From: Prostheceraeus crozeri
Taxonomy: Eukaryota > Platyhelminthes > Polycladida > Euryleptidae
NCBI GenBank assembly: GCA_907163375.1
Contig: CAJQUW010014796.1
Coordinates: 230,534-294,533 of the forward strand
DNA: 64,000 nucleotides
Direction of reading: 5' to 3'
The translations under genes were made by a program, and so were the position numbers. Below the pieces are notes generated by a model. That model saw only the letters and a program-made list of their open reading frames with translations. It was not told where the DNA came from and searched no databases. Below are positions 35,739 through 45,443 of the stretch, piece by piece. Numbering within the stretch: the first letter of the stretch is position 1; every line of letters begins with the position of its first letter.

Positions 35739-35942
35739 CGCTGTAATACCTCCTTTGCTCGAGCGTTCCTTCGGGACGGCGGGTACTGCCGTAGAGGGAT
35801 TGTGTTGCACGGGTTGTTCGTCGTTTGTTAGACCGAAACCTCTGAGCCGTTGCTCATGTTGGGCATTCGACTTCATACTCAACGTGACGTTTTCTCTCGC
35901 CAGGTCAGAGTACTTCAGCCATTCGACAAAGGTTAGTCTTTA
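35739..35942 (+). ncRNA. Structured RNA module R2, left arm (unclassified)
   Basis: Paralogue of R3 and R1. It carries GTTCC-UUCG-GGAC, CGGCGGGTACTGCCG, the UGAGC-CGUU-GCUCA hairpin and CTCAACGTGACG. Its closest relative is R4 in the polymerase intron (about 95% alike by eye). Short frames on both strands are incidental. Confidence 0.55.
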
Positions 35943-36092
35943 TGATATGGAGTAGAGTGAAATGTAATTCATTAGATGCCCCTTCAATGATTGCTCCCAT
36001 GATAAACGTTGATGAGACAAATGAAATGATTCTCATCTTCCTTTTTCAGTGATTGAAATCTACTAACATACTACCGTATAATGGGCCACTAT

Positions 36093-36162
36093 GGGGCAAG
36101 ACATGATAGAGCCTTCAATGCGCTTTGCCCTGGGCAGTCTTTAGACTGGCGAATACTATCAT
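36093..36162 (+). ncRNA. HDV-like self-cleaving ribozyme A, left arm
   Basis: Nested double-pseudoknot order. P1 GGGGCAA (36093-36099) pairs with UUGCCCU (36125-36131), with the typical G-U pair at the cleavage site. P2 AUGAUAG (36103-36109) pairs with CUAUCAU (36156-36162). P3 is AGC/GCU. P4 is CAGUC-UUUA-GACUG. J4/2 is GGCGAAU with the catalytic C at 36150. L3 is longer and less typical than in ribozyme B. Predicted cut between 36092 and 36093, upstream of the 88-aa ORF. Confidence 0.8.
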
Positions 36163-36213
36163 TAAGTTGAATCTGCTATCAGTCAACTTGAACGTTGCGT
36201 CGCATTAGAGGGG

Positions 36214-36221
36214 TATATAAA
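36214..36221 (+). promoter_or_regulatory. TATA box of the 88-aa ORF, left arm
   Basis: TATATAAA 34 bp before the ATG at 36248. With initiation about 30 bp downstream the 5' leader would be only a few bases. Confidence 0.7.
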
Positions 36222-36247
36222 CCACTGCCTCTCATTTCATTTCAATC

Positions 36248-36514
36248 ATGCAGACGCCGAACAGTCAAGTCAGCTCTCCTCGCGGACCGCAGTTAAGGCC
36301 GCGAAATTTATTTGAGGAGTTTGTCAGGCTAGAGGAGCAAGACAGAGTTTTTAATAATCTTGCTCGGATTGGCAATCCGATGACAGCAACTGCTGTTAAT
36401 CCAACGGAATGGCGCTACATTCCACTTTTTAGCCATGTACCAGTTAGTGTGGAAGTCGACAGTGCTACCAAAGAGAGAGTCAAAGACTCTCTCAGTAGAA
36501 TTGGTAGGGTGTAA
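36248..36514 (+). CDS. 88-aa protein of unknown function in the left arm
   Basis: Starts MQTPNSQVSSPRGPQ and ends DSLSRIGRV. Hydrophilic, with no signal peptide, membrane segment, zinc site or family I recognise. The middle (LFEEFVRLEEQDRVFNNLA) is predicted helical and charged. Support for a real gene: a strong TATA box just upstream, an identical product in the right arm, and a placement between two HDV-like ribozymes. Against: small size, and GTAGGG near the end could be a splice donor, so this could be a first coding exon. Confidence 0.6.
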   Translation: MQTPNSQVSSPRGPQLRPRNLFEEFVRLEEQDRVFNNLARIGNPMTATAVNPTEWRYIPLFSHVPVSVEVDSATKERVKDSLSRIGRV

Positions 36515-36564
36515 GATGACGTTACTCCCGAGAACGAACCATCGGCTCTCTTAAGGGCCACCAT

Positions 36565-36633
36565 GGGGCAAGACATGATAGAACCTCCTCGCGGTTTGCC
36601 CTGGGCAGTCTTCGGACTGGCGAATACTATCAT
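36565..36633 (+). ncRNA. HDV-like self-cleaving ribozyme B, left arm
   Basis: P1 GGGGCAA (36565-36571) with UUGCCCU (36596-36602), G-U at the cleavage site. P2 AUGAUAG (36575-36581) with CUAUCAU (36627-36633). P3 ACC/GGU. L3 UCCUCGC, as in the HDV genomic ribozyme from memory. P4 CAGUC-UUCG-GACUG. J4/2 GGCGAAU with the catalytic C at 36621. P1.1 can form between CC of L3 and GG after P1. Every conserved part is present; predicted cut before 36565, 51 nt after the 88-aa stop. Confidence 0.88.
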
Positions 36634-36683
36634 TAAGTTGAATCTGCTATCAGTCAACTTGAACGTTGCAAATGAAGTTCGGT

Positions 36684-36890
36684 GTAATACTTCCTTTCGA
36701 CGGGCGTTCCTGTAAAGGGCGGCGGTGAAACCCGTAGCTATGTATACCGCAAGGGACATTCGTCAATGGTCAATCTTGTTAAACCTCTCTGCGTCATGTT
36801 TGCAAGTGATTGCCTCTGTCTCAACGTAGTATGCATTCGCGCCAGGGCGACATTTAGCCAACTGTCGAAGGTTGCCTAAAACTTTCCATT
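36684..36890 (+). ncRNA. Structured RNA module R1, left arm (unclassified)
   Basis: Most divergent of the modules. GTAATACTTCC, GTTCC-TGTAAA-GGGC, CGGCGGTGAAACCCG, GTTAAACC, TCTCAACGTAG and AGCCAACTGTCGAAGGTTG occupy the same places as in R2 and R3. It directly follows ribozyme B. The changed loops with kept stems favour RNA rather than protein function. Confidence 0.5.
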
Positions 36891-36915
36891 GCATATGTTA
36901 TGAGAACCATGAGTT

Positions 36916-37116
36916 CTACCTGTCTCTATCAATGAGACGAATTGATGAATGGAATGAAATGGGAGGACACTCACGCGCCACACGCAACATAACACACTTC
37001 TCTCTTCCGTAGTCTAACAAGCTCTTTACACATGGATCGCAGTCGATTGCTATCCCTATATCAGAAGTGTAAGCTATCTTAATTTTATCTAACACTATTT
37101 CATCTACCATTATCAT
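36916..37116 (-). CDS. Possible 66-aa ORF, left arm (uncertain)
   Basis: Begins MIMVDEIVLDKIKIAYTSD. The right-arm copy differs by two residues (I/M near the start, R/C near residue 45). No domain, promoter or splice signal recognised, and it reads outward, against the promoters. It could be chance coding in a conserved arm. Confidence 0.25.
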   Translation of the reverse strand: MIMVDEIVLDKIKIAYTSDIGIAIDCDPCVKSLLDYGREKCVMLRVARECPPISFHSSIRLIDRDR

Positions 37117-37379
37117 CCATATGAAATGTTATAAGAATTGCAAGTTAGACTAAGCGTGCTACTATTTCCAAATGAAAAAGTATACATGGTTAAATCATCC
37201 ACTTAAGCCCATCCGTAGTCTAACAAGCTCTTTACACATGGATCGCAGTGGATTGCTATCCCTGTATCAGAAGTGTAAGCTATCTAAATTTTATTTAACA
37301 CTATTTCATCTACCATCATCACCCATATGAAGTGTCATAAGATTTACAAGTTAGACTAAGCGTTCTACTATTTGTAAAT

Positions 37380-38945
37380 GAAAGATATCGTTTCAACAGT
37401 TTACAAGCTGAAAATAAAGTTTTAATAGTGTACACGTTGGAAATAAAGTTTTAATAGTTTATGTGCTTCAAAATAGAGTTATAACAGTTTATATGTTAGA
37501 AATAAAATGAAGTTTCATCAGTTTACAAGTTAAGAATAAAGTTCTATCTGTTTGTATGATAGAAATAAAACAAAGTTTCAACCGTTTACAAGTTAAAAAT
37601 AAAGTTTCAACAGTTTACAAGTTAAAATTAAAGCTTCAACAATTACAAGTTAAAAATAAAACTTCAAAAGTTTACCAGTTAGAAATAAAGTTTCATCAGT
37701 TTACAAGTCAAAATAAAGTTTCAACAGATTATAAGTTAAAAGAAAAGTTCCAATAGTATGTGCATTAGAAATAACGTTTCAGCTGTTTGTATGTTAGAAA
37801 TAAGATAAAGTTTCAATTGTGTGTACGTTAGAAATAAAGTTCTATCTGTTTCTATGATAGAAATAAAACAAATTTTCAACCGTTAACAAGTTAAAACTAA
37901 TGTTTCAATAGTGTGTGTATGTTAAGAATAAAGTTTTATCTGTTTGTATGTTAGAAATAGAATGAAGTTTCACCAGTTTACAAGTTACGAATAAAGTTCT
38001 ATCTCTTTAAGTTTATAAGTTAAGAATAAAGTTCTATCTGTTTATATGTTAGAAATAGAATGAAGTTTCACCAGTTTACAAGTTAAGAATAAAGTTCTAT
38101 CTGTTTATATGTTAGAAATAAAATAAAGTTTCAATAGTTTGCAAGTTAAAAATAAAGTTTCAAGAGTTTACAAGTTAGAAATAAAGTTTCAACAGTGTGT
38201 ATGTTAGAAATAGAGTTTTATCTGTTTGTAAAATATGATTGCAGGATTTAATAGTTTGCAAGTTAGACTAAGCGTTCTACTATTTGTAAATGAAAGATAT
38301 AGTTTCAACAGTTTACAGATTAGAAAATAAAGTTTCAATAATGTGTACGTTAGAAATAAAGTTTTAGCTGTTTGTATATGAAAAACTAAGTTTCAAGAGT
38401 TTACAAGTTAAAAAATAACGTTTCAATGGTGTATACGTTAGAAATAAAGTTTTAGCTGTTTGTATATCAAAATAAAGTTTCAAGAGTTTACAAGTTAGAA
38501 ATAAAGTTTCAACAGTGTGTATGTTAGAAATAGAGTTTTATCTGTTTGTAAAAATATGATTGCAGGATTTAATAGTTTGCAAGTTAGACTAAGCGTTCTA
38601 CTATTTGTAAATGAAAGATATAGTTTCAACAGTTTACAGATTAGAAAATAATGTTTCAATAGTGTACAAGTTGGAAATAAAGTTTTAATAGTTTATACGC
38701 TTGAAATATAGTTATATCCGTTTATGTCTTGGAAATAAAGTTCTAACAGTTTGTATGTTAGAAATGAAGTTTTACCTGTTTGTATGCTAGAAATAAAGTT
38801 TCATCAGTTTCCATATTAAAAAATAAAGTTTTTAACAGTTTACAAGTTAAAAATAAAGTTTTAATAGTGTATGCGTTAGAAATAGAGTTTTAGCTTTTGT
38901 ATGCTAGAAATAAAGGTATAGCTATTTGTAAAATAATTAAAATTG
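37380..38945 (+). repeat. AT-rich minisatellite, ~30-35 bp unit
   Basis: Dozens of variants of GAAATAAAGTTTCAACAGTT followed by TACAAGTTA. Spacing is irregular and units degenerate, with occasional ~250-bp higher-order copies (37,350-37,400 resembles 38,260-38,330 and 38,575-38,650). A shorter inverted block sits at 46,310-46,690 by the other arm. Confidence 0.9.
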
Positions 38946-39549
38946 TAAGTGATTAGCATATTTCGTTTGCTGAAAAGAAGGTATTCCGCCTGTTAGTGTT
39001 GGTGTATTGATATTGAAGAATTTGGTAGTATCTGTTCAATTGAAGACTATAATGGTTCTAGCAAATATTAAAAACAGCAGCCATTATATAATTTATGAAA
39101 CTGAACCCTTTCCTGCTGCTCTCATTCGAGTGGTACCCTATACATATTACCATCCTTCATAACGGACATTGTATCATAACAGGCTTATGTGATTTCAATA
39201 AAGTATCACGGATTGTTAAATTCCTAATGTGTTATCTGTTTGATGTATAGCTAATGGAGGCATGTTAAACGTTGAGTTTTTCCTTCATTCACTGACGACT
39301 CATCATATGAATGAGTTAAGGTGATAACGGTATGCGTCATCACTTTGACTGACAAAGGAACGCACACGCACTGAATGGGGAAAAGATCAGGCTGTCAATA
39401 AGGATGAATAGAATCTTATCGAATGGTCTGACATCTACGACAATGAGGTGGATCCATTTTTAGACATGGATTATCGCTTTGTCTGATATGAAAACGTTCA
39501 CACGCTCACATATTCAGCTGTGAATATAATTTACTATTGCTATTTTTAG
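38946..39549. other. Unique interior before the capsid-type exon
   Basis: No complete gene. Short stretches look protein-like (IIYETEPFPAALIRVVPYT near 39,095; WSDIYDNEVDPFLDMDYRFV near 39,425) and may be remnants of lost Polinton genes, but they cannot be assigned. Confidence 0.35.
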
Positions 39550-40171
39550 TGACTATCTTTACAAGAAGAATGACAGTGATGTAAGCAACATGCTTCCTAA
39601 CCTGAATAGAGCTGTTTGTATTATTCTATTAGACATGTCGTTTAGCAAATCGGCGATACAACGATGTTGTCCACCCGTTAGAAAAATTAGCACAAGCGAG
39701 TTGTGTGAAGTGTTACTTGATGATGCAAAGATACATCACATCTCATTTTTGATTGAAAATCAACGCGTTGTTCTGAAACTGGGTGATGACATTCAATGTC
39801 AATTGAGTAAAAATTTGAAAAAACTCTTTGGTTTTTCAATGCTACAAACAGTGTTTGCTGCTGCGCATACGATTGGTATAGAAACACCAATGACACTTGA
39901 TAAACATGAACAGCACCTTTACATTCAAAGTGATTTGATTTTACCTATTTCTGTTGGTGAGAAAAAAGAATACATTTTACGCGATTTCATTCATGATAAA
40001 GACGCTTCATATAGAATAGTCGAGAAGATGTTTGAATCTATTTTCTATCATCCCGTCGTCAAACAAACTATACCCTCTATTGCTATCAAAATTACCAATG
40101 GTTTACAAGAGTGCATCCATGTGAAAGATACTAAATCCCTCATAACGTTAGTGTTTCGGAAAACAAAGTGA
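39550..40171 (+). CDS. Polinton capsid-type (probable penton/minor capsid) protein, C-terminal exon
   Basis: An acceptor (CTATTTTTAG) precedes 39550 and the frame is open from there, so this is probably the last exon rather than a gene starting at the ATG at 39590. The C-terminal ~100 residues follow the layout I know from a virion protein common in Polintons: LYIQSDLI, a VG turn, ILRDF, YHPVVKQTIPSIAIKI, then a closing TLVFRK strand (usually TLHFR). No catalytic motif; a structural role is expected. AATAAA lies at 40266. It converges with the polymerase gene. The N-terminal half is missing or lies in unrecognised exons. Confidence 0.6.
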
Positions 40172-40186
40172 AGTCATTGTGATATG

Positions 40187-40271
40187 TTTATTGAAATATG
40201 TACATGAATGTGAAGCAATAGACTTTATACAACATCCACTGAAAATATATACATGAGCGCACTTCAATAAA
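40187..40271. terminator. Convergent polyadenylation signals
   Basis: Plus-strand AATAAA at 40266-40271 serves the capsid-type exon. Minus-strand AATAAA at 40192-40187 can serve the polymerase gene. The two 3' ends overlap. Confidence 0.6.
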
Positions 40272-40482
40272 CATTGTTATATACAAAAAGTCTTTTTACT
40301 TCGTGAAGGGTGGAAATATACAGGGATAGGAAAAATGTCTTTCAGTGGAAAAGTCATCACATGGGGAATGTACAGATGTGGACACATATTCACAAGGAAA
40401 AAACAATCTCATGCGATACATAAAACAACAATGTTTATCTACAGAAATCAACATCAAAATACTGAGTTAAGGATGAATCTAT

Positions 40483-43400
40483 TTACACGTCTCCTGAATG
40501 TGGTAGTGTGAGTTTAATTCTTTTGGGTGGTGGTATGTTTGTGTCAGGATGTCCATGTGGAAGAGATATGTTGTGTTCTAACCAGCACCTCTTATCCTCC
40601 CATGCTGAAAGCGCCCGTTTCCTAAAAGTATGAGTTTTGATCTCATGCGACTTAGATTTTAAGATTGTCATATTGACAAACGTTATATTTTTATTTCTAT
40701 AGGCTTTCCTGAAATTCTTATGTTTCATGTTAGAGACCAATGATCTTGATATGCCTTTAGAACGCTTAATACTATCGTCGCTATCCTTTAATTTCATACT
40801 GTACATTTTTGGACGGAGGAGAATCATTTCAGCTATCTCCTTCCCTGCTGTCTCATCCTTAAAGCAGCCAAGTTTTGCCTTATTTTTGATGGAGTAGAGT
40901 GGGTGATCAGTAGGATAATTTGATGTATCAAAATATCTTTCTAAAGATTTTCCTACTTCATTGAAATTTAAATCTTTTTGAGTGGTAATACCTAAGAAGA
41001 AACTATCTGTATCACCACCCAACAAACGAACCTCTTTTACGAGAGGACATGGTTTTAGTATTTTATAAAAGAGTTGGTACATTTCAAGCTTAGAGTAATC
41101 TAGTACAGCTTGACCAATATAGATGGGTTTGCACAACTCAACTTCAGATTTTATCATTTTAACACCTATAAGGTCCTCATCGATAATGTCTCTATCGATG
41201 AATAGAGGTGATGAGACCAATTTGTGATACTTTTGATCATCATTAACTAGTTTGTAGTTTACGCGCTTTCTAACATCCTCCATCGTCTTACCAAATAGAC
41301 TGTTGTTCTTATATTTATAAAAGTCTTTTTCAAAATTATTTTGGGCTAGTGCACGTTTCTGGCTGTTGCTATCAATATATGGTTTGAGGAAGGCTTTCTG
41401 TCTAAATTTAATAATGCGGTGAACTCTTTTTAAAATCATACCCATTTCTAAATAAAATTTTAAGATGCTAAAGTGGACTAGATAGTTTTCTTTATCATAC
41501 TGGGTGAGTAAAAGTTTGCGGCAAGGCTTATAGTCGGGTTGACCGCATGATTCTAAATCTTTATGAAATTGTTTCATAAAGTCGGAAAACATATCTTTGG
41601 TCACTTCACCTGATTCGGGTGCGAGTGGAAAATCCACGGTTTTATGTTTAATATTATTTGGATAGATTAGATCTATTTCAAAATAATATCCCCAATCACC
41701 TTCATCTGGAATTGCTAGTATGTTAGAAGGGTTGGAGAAATGTTGAATTTCACTATCATCTAACCAGCTAAACTCAGAGTGAGGTAGCGGTTTGGATAAT
41801 GAACTACCATACAAATTATTTTGATCATAATACTTAAGATGAGTCTGATCATCGCCTACTATTTTTGATTTTAACCTATGTTTATTTACAAATGTGAGAC
41901 CACCGCGAATTCCTCGCTCAAATAAATTATACATCTCTGGATCTTGTAAGAGATGAATGGTCTCACCAGTCATTTTAAAAGCAGACTTAAATGACATGGC
42001 TGGTAGACTGACAAAGTGGACGGGATCTAACTTATCTTCTTCTAATGCCACTCGTCGAAACTCTTGGAAAACGTCAGCCAGCAAAAATACATCTAACTTA
42101 AGGTAGGCAATCATATATTCACCAAATGTATGGCAGTCAAATTTTATCCATGCCTCTTGAGCATGTTCATAGTCCTCTACTGGACAATCTTGATCCGTCA
42201 AATCATTTTTAAATTTATCTATGGGTGGAAGAGAAGTCTCACCGAGTTTACTAATTGCATCAAGATATGCATATGGAAAGACTCCTTTCCGTGTGATGAC
42301 TTCATTAGTTAAATTTGGATACTGTTTCTTAAGATTTTGTGTTAGTGGAAGAGACTTTAGATTTTGTACGAGAGAGGCCAGTGATGCAGTCATAAATTGG
42401 TAGGAATCTAAAAATTTTATATCAAAATAGACCGTCTTATTTTCTTTGGTTTTATCGACGGGTACTTTTGCTGTCATGGCCATAAACTTTTCTCTCGTTT
42501 GTGCTATTACATCAAGCTTCCACTCTTTCATTTGGCCTAAACCTCCTTTTATTATCATATGGCTGTCGTAGCCCTTGAAATTATGGAAAATGACGGGTAA
42601 TGTACGCCGTTTCATCCTAAGTGAAAAATTGCATTTTGAACAGAGTGCGTTTCTAAATTTACCAGTGATGTGATCATGGTCGCGCACTTTCTTAATCTTA
42701 TCATCATCAAATGTTTTCCTACATTTGGGGCAAATGTTGCAACTATCAAATTTTGCTTGATCATCTGCTGTCATATGCAATGATCTGCGATAGAGTTCAC
42801 CATCATGTTTTTGTTGAAATTTTACAGCCTGTTCGAGGAATTGTAGGAATTGGTAAATACAATCCTCACCTTGCCAGACGCGCATTTTATTTTGTCTACT
42901 CCTAAAGTGATCATGTCATACTTCATAGCAGGAAATGGCTGCTGGTCGATGGATGTTATCATCGATATAGCATTCGATGTCAGCATAGATGACACGAAGA
43001 GGACTTAGTTCATCACCATTCTCTCTATATGAAAACTCCTTATCTTTGGGCATGCGCTCTATTTGTAGTTTACCCCGCTTGCACCATTCATAATGACTTC
43101 GAAATTTATTTTTCGACCAAAATGGTCGTGTGCAGCGATCGCATATGAAATGTTCACCTTTAATCGATTTTTGTATATGGTTGTAAAGGCGATGAATTTT
43201 TGGAATACCACAGTAATGCCACTGTTGAGTATTGTCCTCATACACTAGCAAGAGGTTGACAACTCGATCATAGCTACTTTGGCGGTTGTTATACCTAACG
43301 CCTTTTAGCCCTTTCTCCCAGACGTGTACCACTATCTTAATTTTATTTAATTTCTCAAATTTCTCTATATCTTTCAATTTCATATCTTCACTATTGCAGT

Positions 43401-44261
43401 CATCAAACTTTAATTCATTTTCCCACTCTTGATACTTACTTCTACGGAAACGATTATCATTTACATCATTGTAGTGGAGAATGGATAACACTGCATACTT
43501 AAAACATTGCGATTCACAATCTACAGAAACGACTGCTTTTTTATTTTTTAAACTTTTCGGAAGTTTAAAGGAGCCTCGCCCACTATAACTTTCTAGCAAA
43601 TTGATTTTAAACTTGGCAGATTCTATACCATCAAAAATGAGACCACTATCGCGTTCGTTGAATTTAACTATATTTAGTTTTAGTCCTTGGATATGAAAAT
43701 TTAACCAAGAATCTTCATCGATTACTTCTGTAGCGGGAGAGGAGGGTATGTGAAACTCCAACCTCTCTACTATTTGACCAGTATGGTGGTCGATTTTTAC
43801 ATATTTTATTTTGAGATAGATGAGCGCCTTCATTCTAAAGTTGTCTAAATTTCTAAAGAGCGCATCTATCAAAGATGAATTTTGATGAAACCATTCTTCA
43901 AAGTCAGCAATGGTTTCTGAAGATTCCATCTGGTAGTTCCTCACTAAATTATTTATCGACACTTCAGAGAGTCGGATAGAGGAGGTGCCGTTGGTGTAAC
44001 TATCGTCACTGTGTGTATGTTGAAGTCTGTGTGAAGATAATTCAAATCGTGTTTCAAATGATTGAATGCAGAAGTCGCAAGTAAAGGAGACGTGTTCAAT
44101 AGAGTCATCCTCACCTCAGGAGATTGATGGCGACTTGGGTTGACACACATGTTGTCTGATGTGTCGGAGCAGATCGCGTTTCCTCATGAAGATGTGCCCA
44201 CAGTCAGCACATTCCCGCTCGTCACCTTCCCGCGATAGTGTTGAGCTGGAACTAGCATCAC
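40483..44261 (-). CDS. pPolB: Protein-primed family B DNA polymerase (Polinton pPolB), main exon, with two in-frame TGA
   Basis: Replicates the element. An acceptor (CTCTTTTAG) precedes 44261 and the frame then runs 1,259 codons to the stop at 40483. In numbering of the spliced product (1,471 positions): C2H2 fingers at ~230-252 and ~274-296; Exo I YADIEC (~638); CxxC/CxxC zinc site (~721-756); Exo II NFKGYDS (~773); Exo III YLKLDV (~932); motif A DQNNLYG (~1025); motif B KNNSLFGKT (~1197); motif C GDTDS (~1295); KMY (~1364). All catalytic residues are present. In-frame TGA codons at 44118-44116 (between the fingers) and 42918-42916 (after Exo I) interrupt it. Each would be CGA before a single CpG decay. 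Otherwise no frameshift. Confidence 0.93.
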
Positions 44262-44320
44262 CTAAAAGAGAAATCATTCTATCATCTCTATTAAAGTCTT
44301 AGTGTTTTGTTACAACCTAC

Positions 44321-44381
44321 CTTCACTCAACAGCTCTAAACTTTCCTTGAGAAAGGAGGGCTTTGGTGATGAAGTCGATGC
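44321..44381 (-). CDS. pPolB: pPolB gene, exon 6 (N-terminal extension)
   Basis: Acceptor CTCAATTTCAG before 44381, donor GTAGGT after 44321; 20 codons plus one base (ASTSSPKPSFLKESLELLSE). Enters in phase 0, leaves in phase 1. The intron to the main exon is only 59 bp. Confidence 0.75.
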
Positions 44382-44448
44382 CTGAAATTGAGGAAGATGC
44401 TATTAGCCAAACGTTCGAGGGAGATGAGTGAGGAAATCTTCAACCTAC

Positions 44449-44597
44449 CATTTTAATGGTGTGGTCGTACACCTCGATCTCCATTTCTACCGACTTGTTG
44501 GAGATGGGAGGGAAGTCGCCTGCTGTTGCCGGTGGTGGTATGTGAGAGTTGGCGGGGTGGTTAGGAACGTTATCGCACAGAAATACCGTTGCGAGAT
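44449..44597 (-). CDS. pPolB: pPolB gene, exon 5
   Basis: Acceptor TTTTCTCAACAG before 44597, donor GTAGGT after 44449. Phase 1 in, phase 0 out: LATVFLCDNVPNHPANS to YDHTIKM. No known domain. Confidence 0.75.
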
Positions 44598-44704
44598 CTG
44601 TTGAGAAAAGGAAGGAAAGCGATCAGTAACATGACTATTCAATTCCAAGTGTGGCGTGCGTTTTGTTTAAGTCCTTGTCCCCCTTTACCATCACTGTAAC
44701 TTAC

Positions 44705-44980
44705 CATCAAGAGAATCTACTTCCGCCATCACCGATGGTTCAAGAGGAGGTAGAAGGGGGATGCGAGCCGAGGGTGGAAGAGTCCGCGGCTTGGGTGTTG
44801 GAGGGATGCGGCGACGAGGAGCTGGTATGGGTGGTGGTGGAGGTTGGGCGATGACCATACCCGAGGTGGATGGCTGCTCAGATGGTGGAGCTGAGGTAGA
44901 TGGGCGAGAGGGTAGGGCCGGAAAATCATCATCATATTTCCGCCTCGCGACTTCCTCCCACTTCTCCTGCCTTACCAAAA
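44705..44980 (-). CDS. pPolB: pPolB gene, exon 4, proline-rich
   Basis: Acceptor CTCTACAG before 44980, donor GTAAGT after 44705; 92 codons. Starts LVRQEKWEEVARRKYDDDF and then becomes proline-rich (QPPPPPIPAPRRRIPPTPKP). Low complexity and probably disordered. Such a linker in front of a polymerase may bind partner proteins, or might relate to the terminal-protein function that primes replication (inference). Confidence 0.78.
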
Positions 44981-45082
44981 CTGTAGAGTGGAAAAGAGAT
45001 GAGATTGATGAATGATAGAATGCATGCTATCAGCCATGATGATACAGAACACATAACAGCATTCATTCATTAAGATACTTAC

Positions 45083-45157
45083 ATATTCCCAGTCGTTCAT
45101 AGGCTCGACCAAGTGCCCCTTCAGGAATAGGTTCTCTGTTCATGATGCGCTGCTGTA
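45083..45157 (-). CDS. pPolB: pPolB gene, exon 3
   Basis: Acceptor preceding 45157 (CCTTTTTTCAG), donor GTAAGTATC after 45083; 75 bp, phase 1 at both ends: QQRIMNREPIPEGALGRAY... Confidence 0.72.
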
Positions 45158-45443
45158 CTGAAAAAAGGGAGGGAGATATTGGTGAGAGATTTCTCGAAGG
45201 GGAGATATTAGAGTGCATTATAAATTTTAGAAAATGAGCTTCGCTTTTGAAAATCGCGGAGTAAAAAGACGTTAAGGGTCTTTTGTTGAAAATTAGTAAG
45301 GATATGATTCTTACATTCTTGATGTTATTCAAAGGTTTATGAAAATTAATTCCTATGCTCAACACACATGGTAACCGAATGATGTTAGTTCAAGAGTTTT
45401 ATTAGCACAACCTGCATCCTTACCCCATCACACAAAAACTTAC

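Larger units (their letters stand above)
32521..37400 (+). repeat. Left terminal inverted repeat of the Polinton
   Basis: Order from the tip inward: C-tract/CTCTG hairpins (32,558-32,731), four copies of a 22-bp repeat (32,764-32,862), a short ~820-bp-unit array (about 32,900-34,500), a TATA box with leader exon (34,570-34,625), RNA module R3, module R2, ribozyme A, the 88-aa ORF, ribozyme B, module R1, and a 66-codon frame on the opposite strand. The whole order is repeated inverted at 46,650-59,872. A ~130-bp direct duplication (37,008-37,135 and 37,210-37,330) exists only in this arm. Confidence 0.92.

Noticed and set aside
35063-36890. Group I intron or RNase P RNA as identity of the R modules
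   Set aside because: The conserved P-Q-R-S core of group I introns and the conserved RNase P boxes are not seen.
37380-38945. CRISPR-like array
   Set aside because: Eukaryotic AT-rich minisatellite with degenerate, irregular units and no constant repeat/unique spacer pattern.
44060-44150. A short intron that would remove the first TGA of the polymerase
   Set aside because: The nearby GTGAGG donor lies after the TGA, so splicing there would not remove it and would delete the second zinc finger.
44651-45015. Plus-strand frames opposite the proline-rich exon
   Set aside because: Antisense to pPolB exon 4; the glycine-rich composition is just the complement of proline codons.
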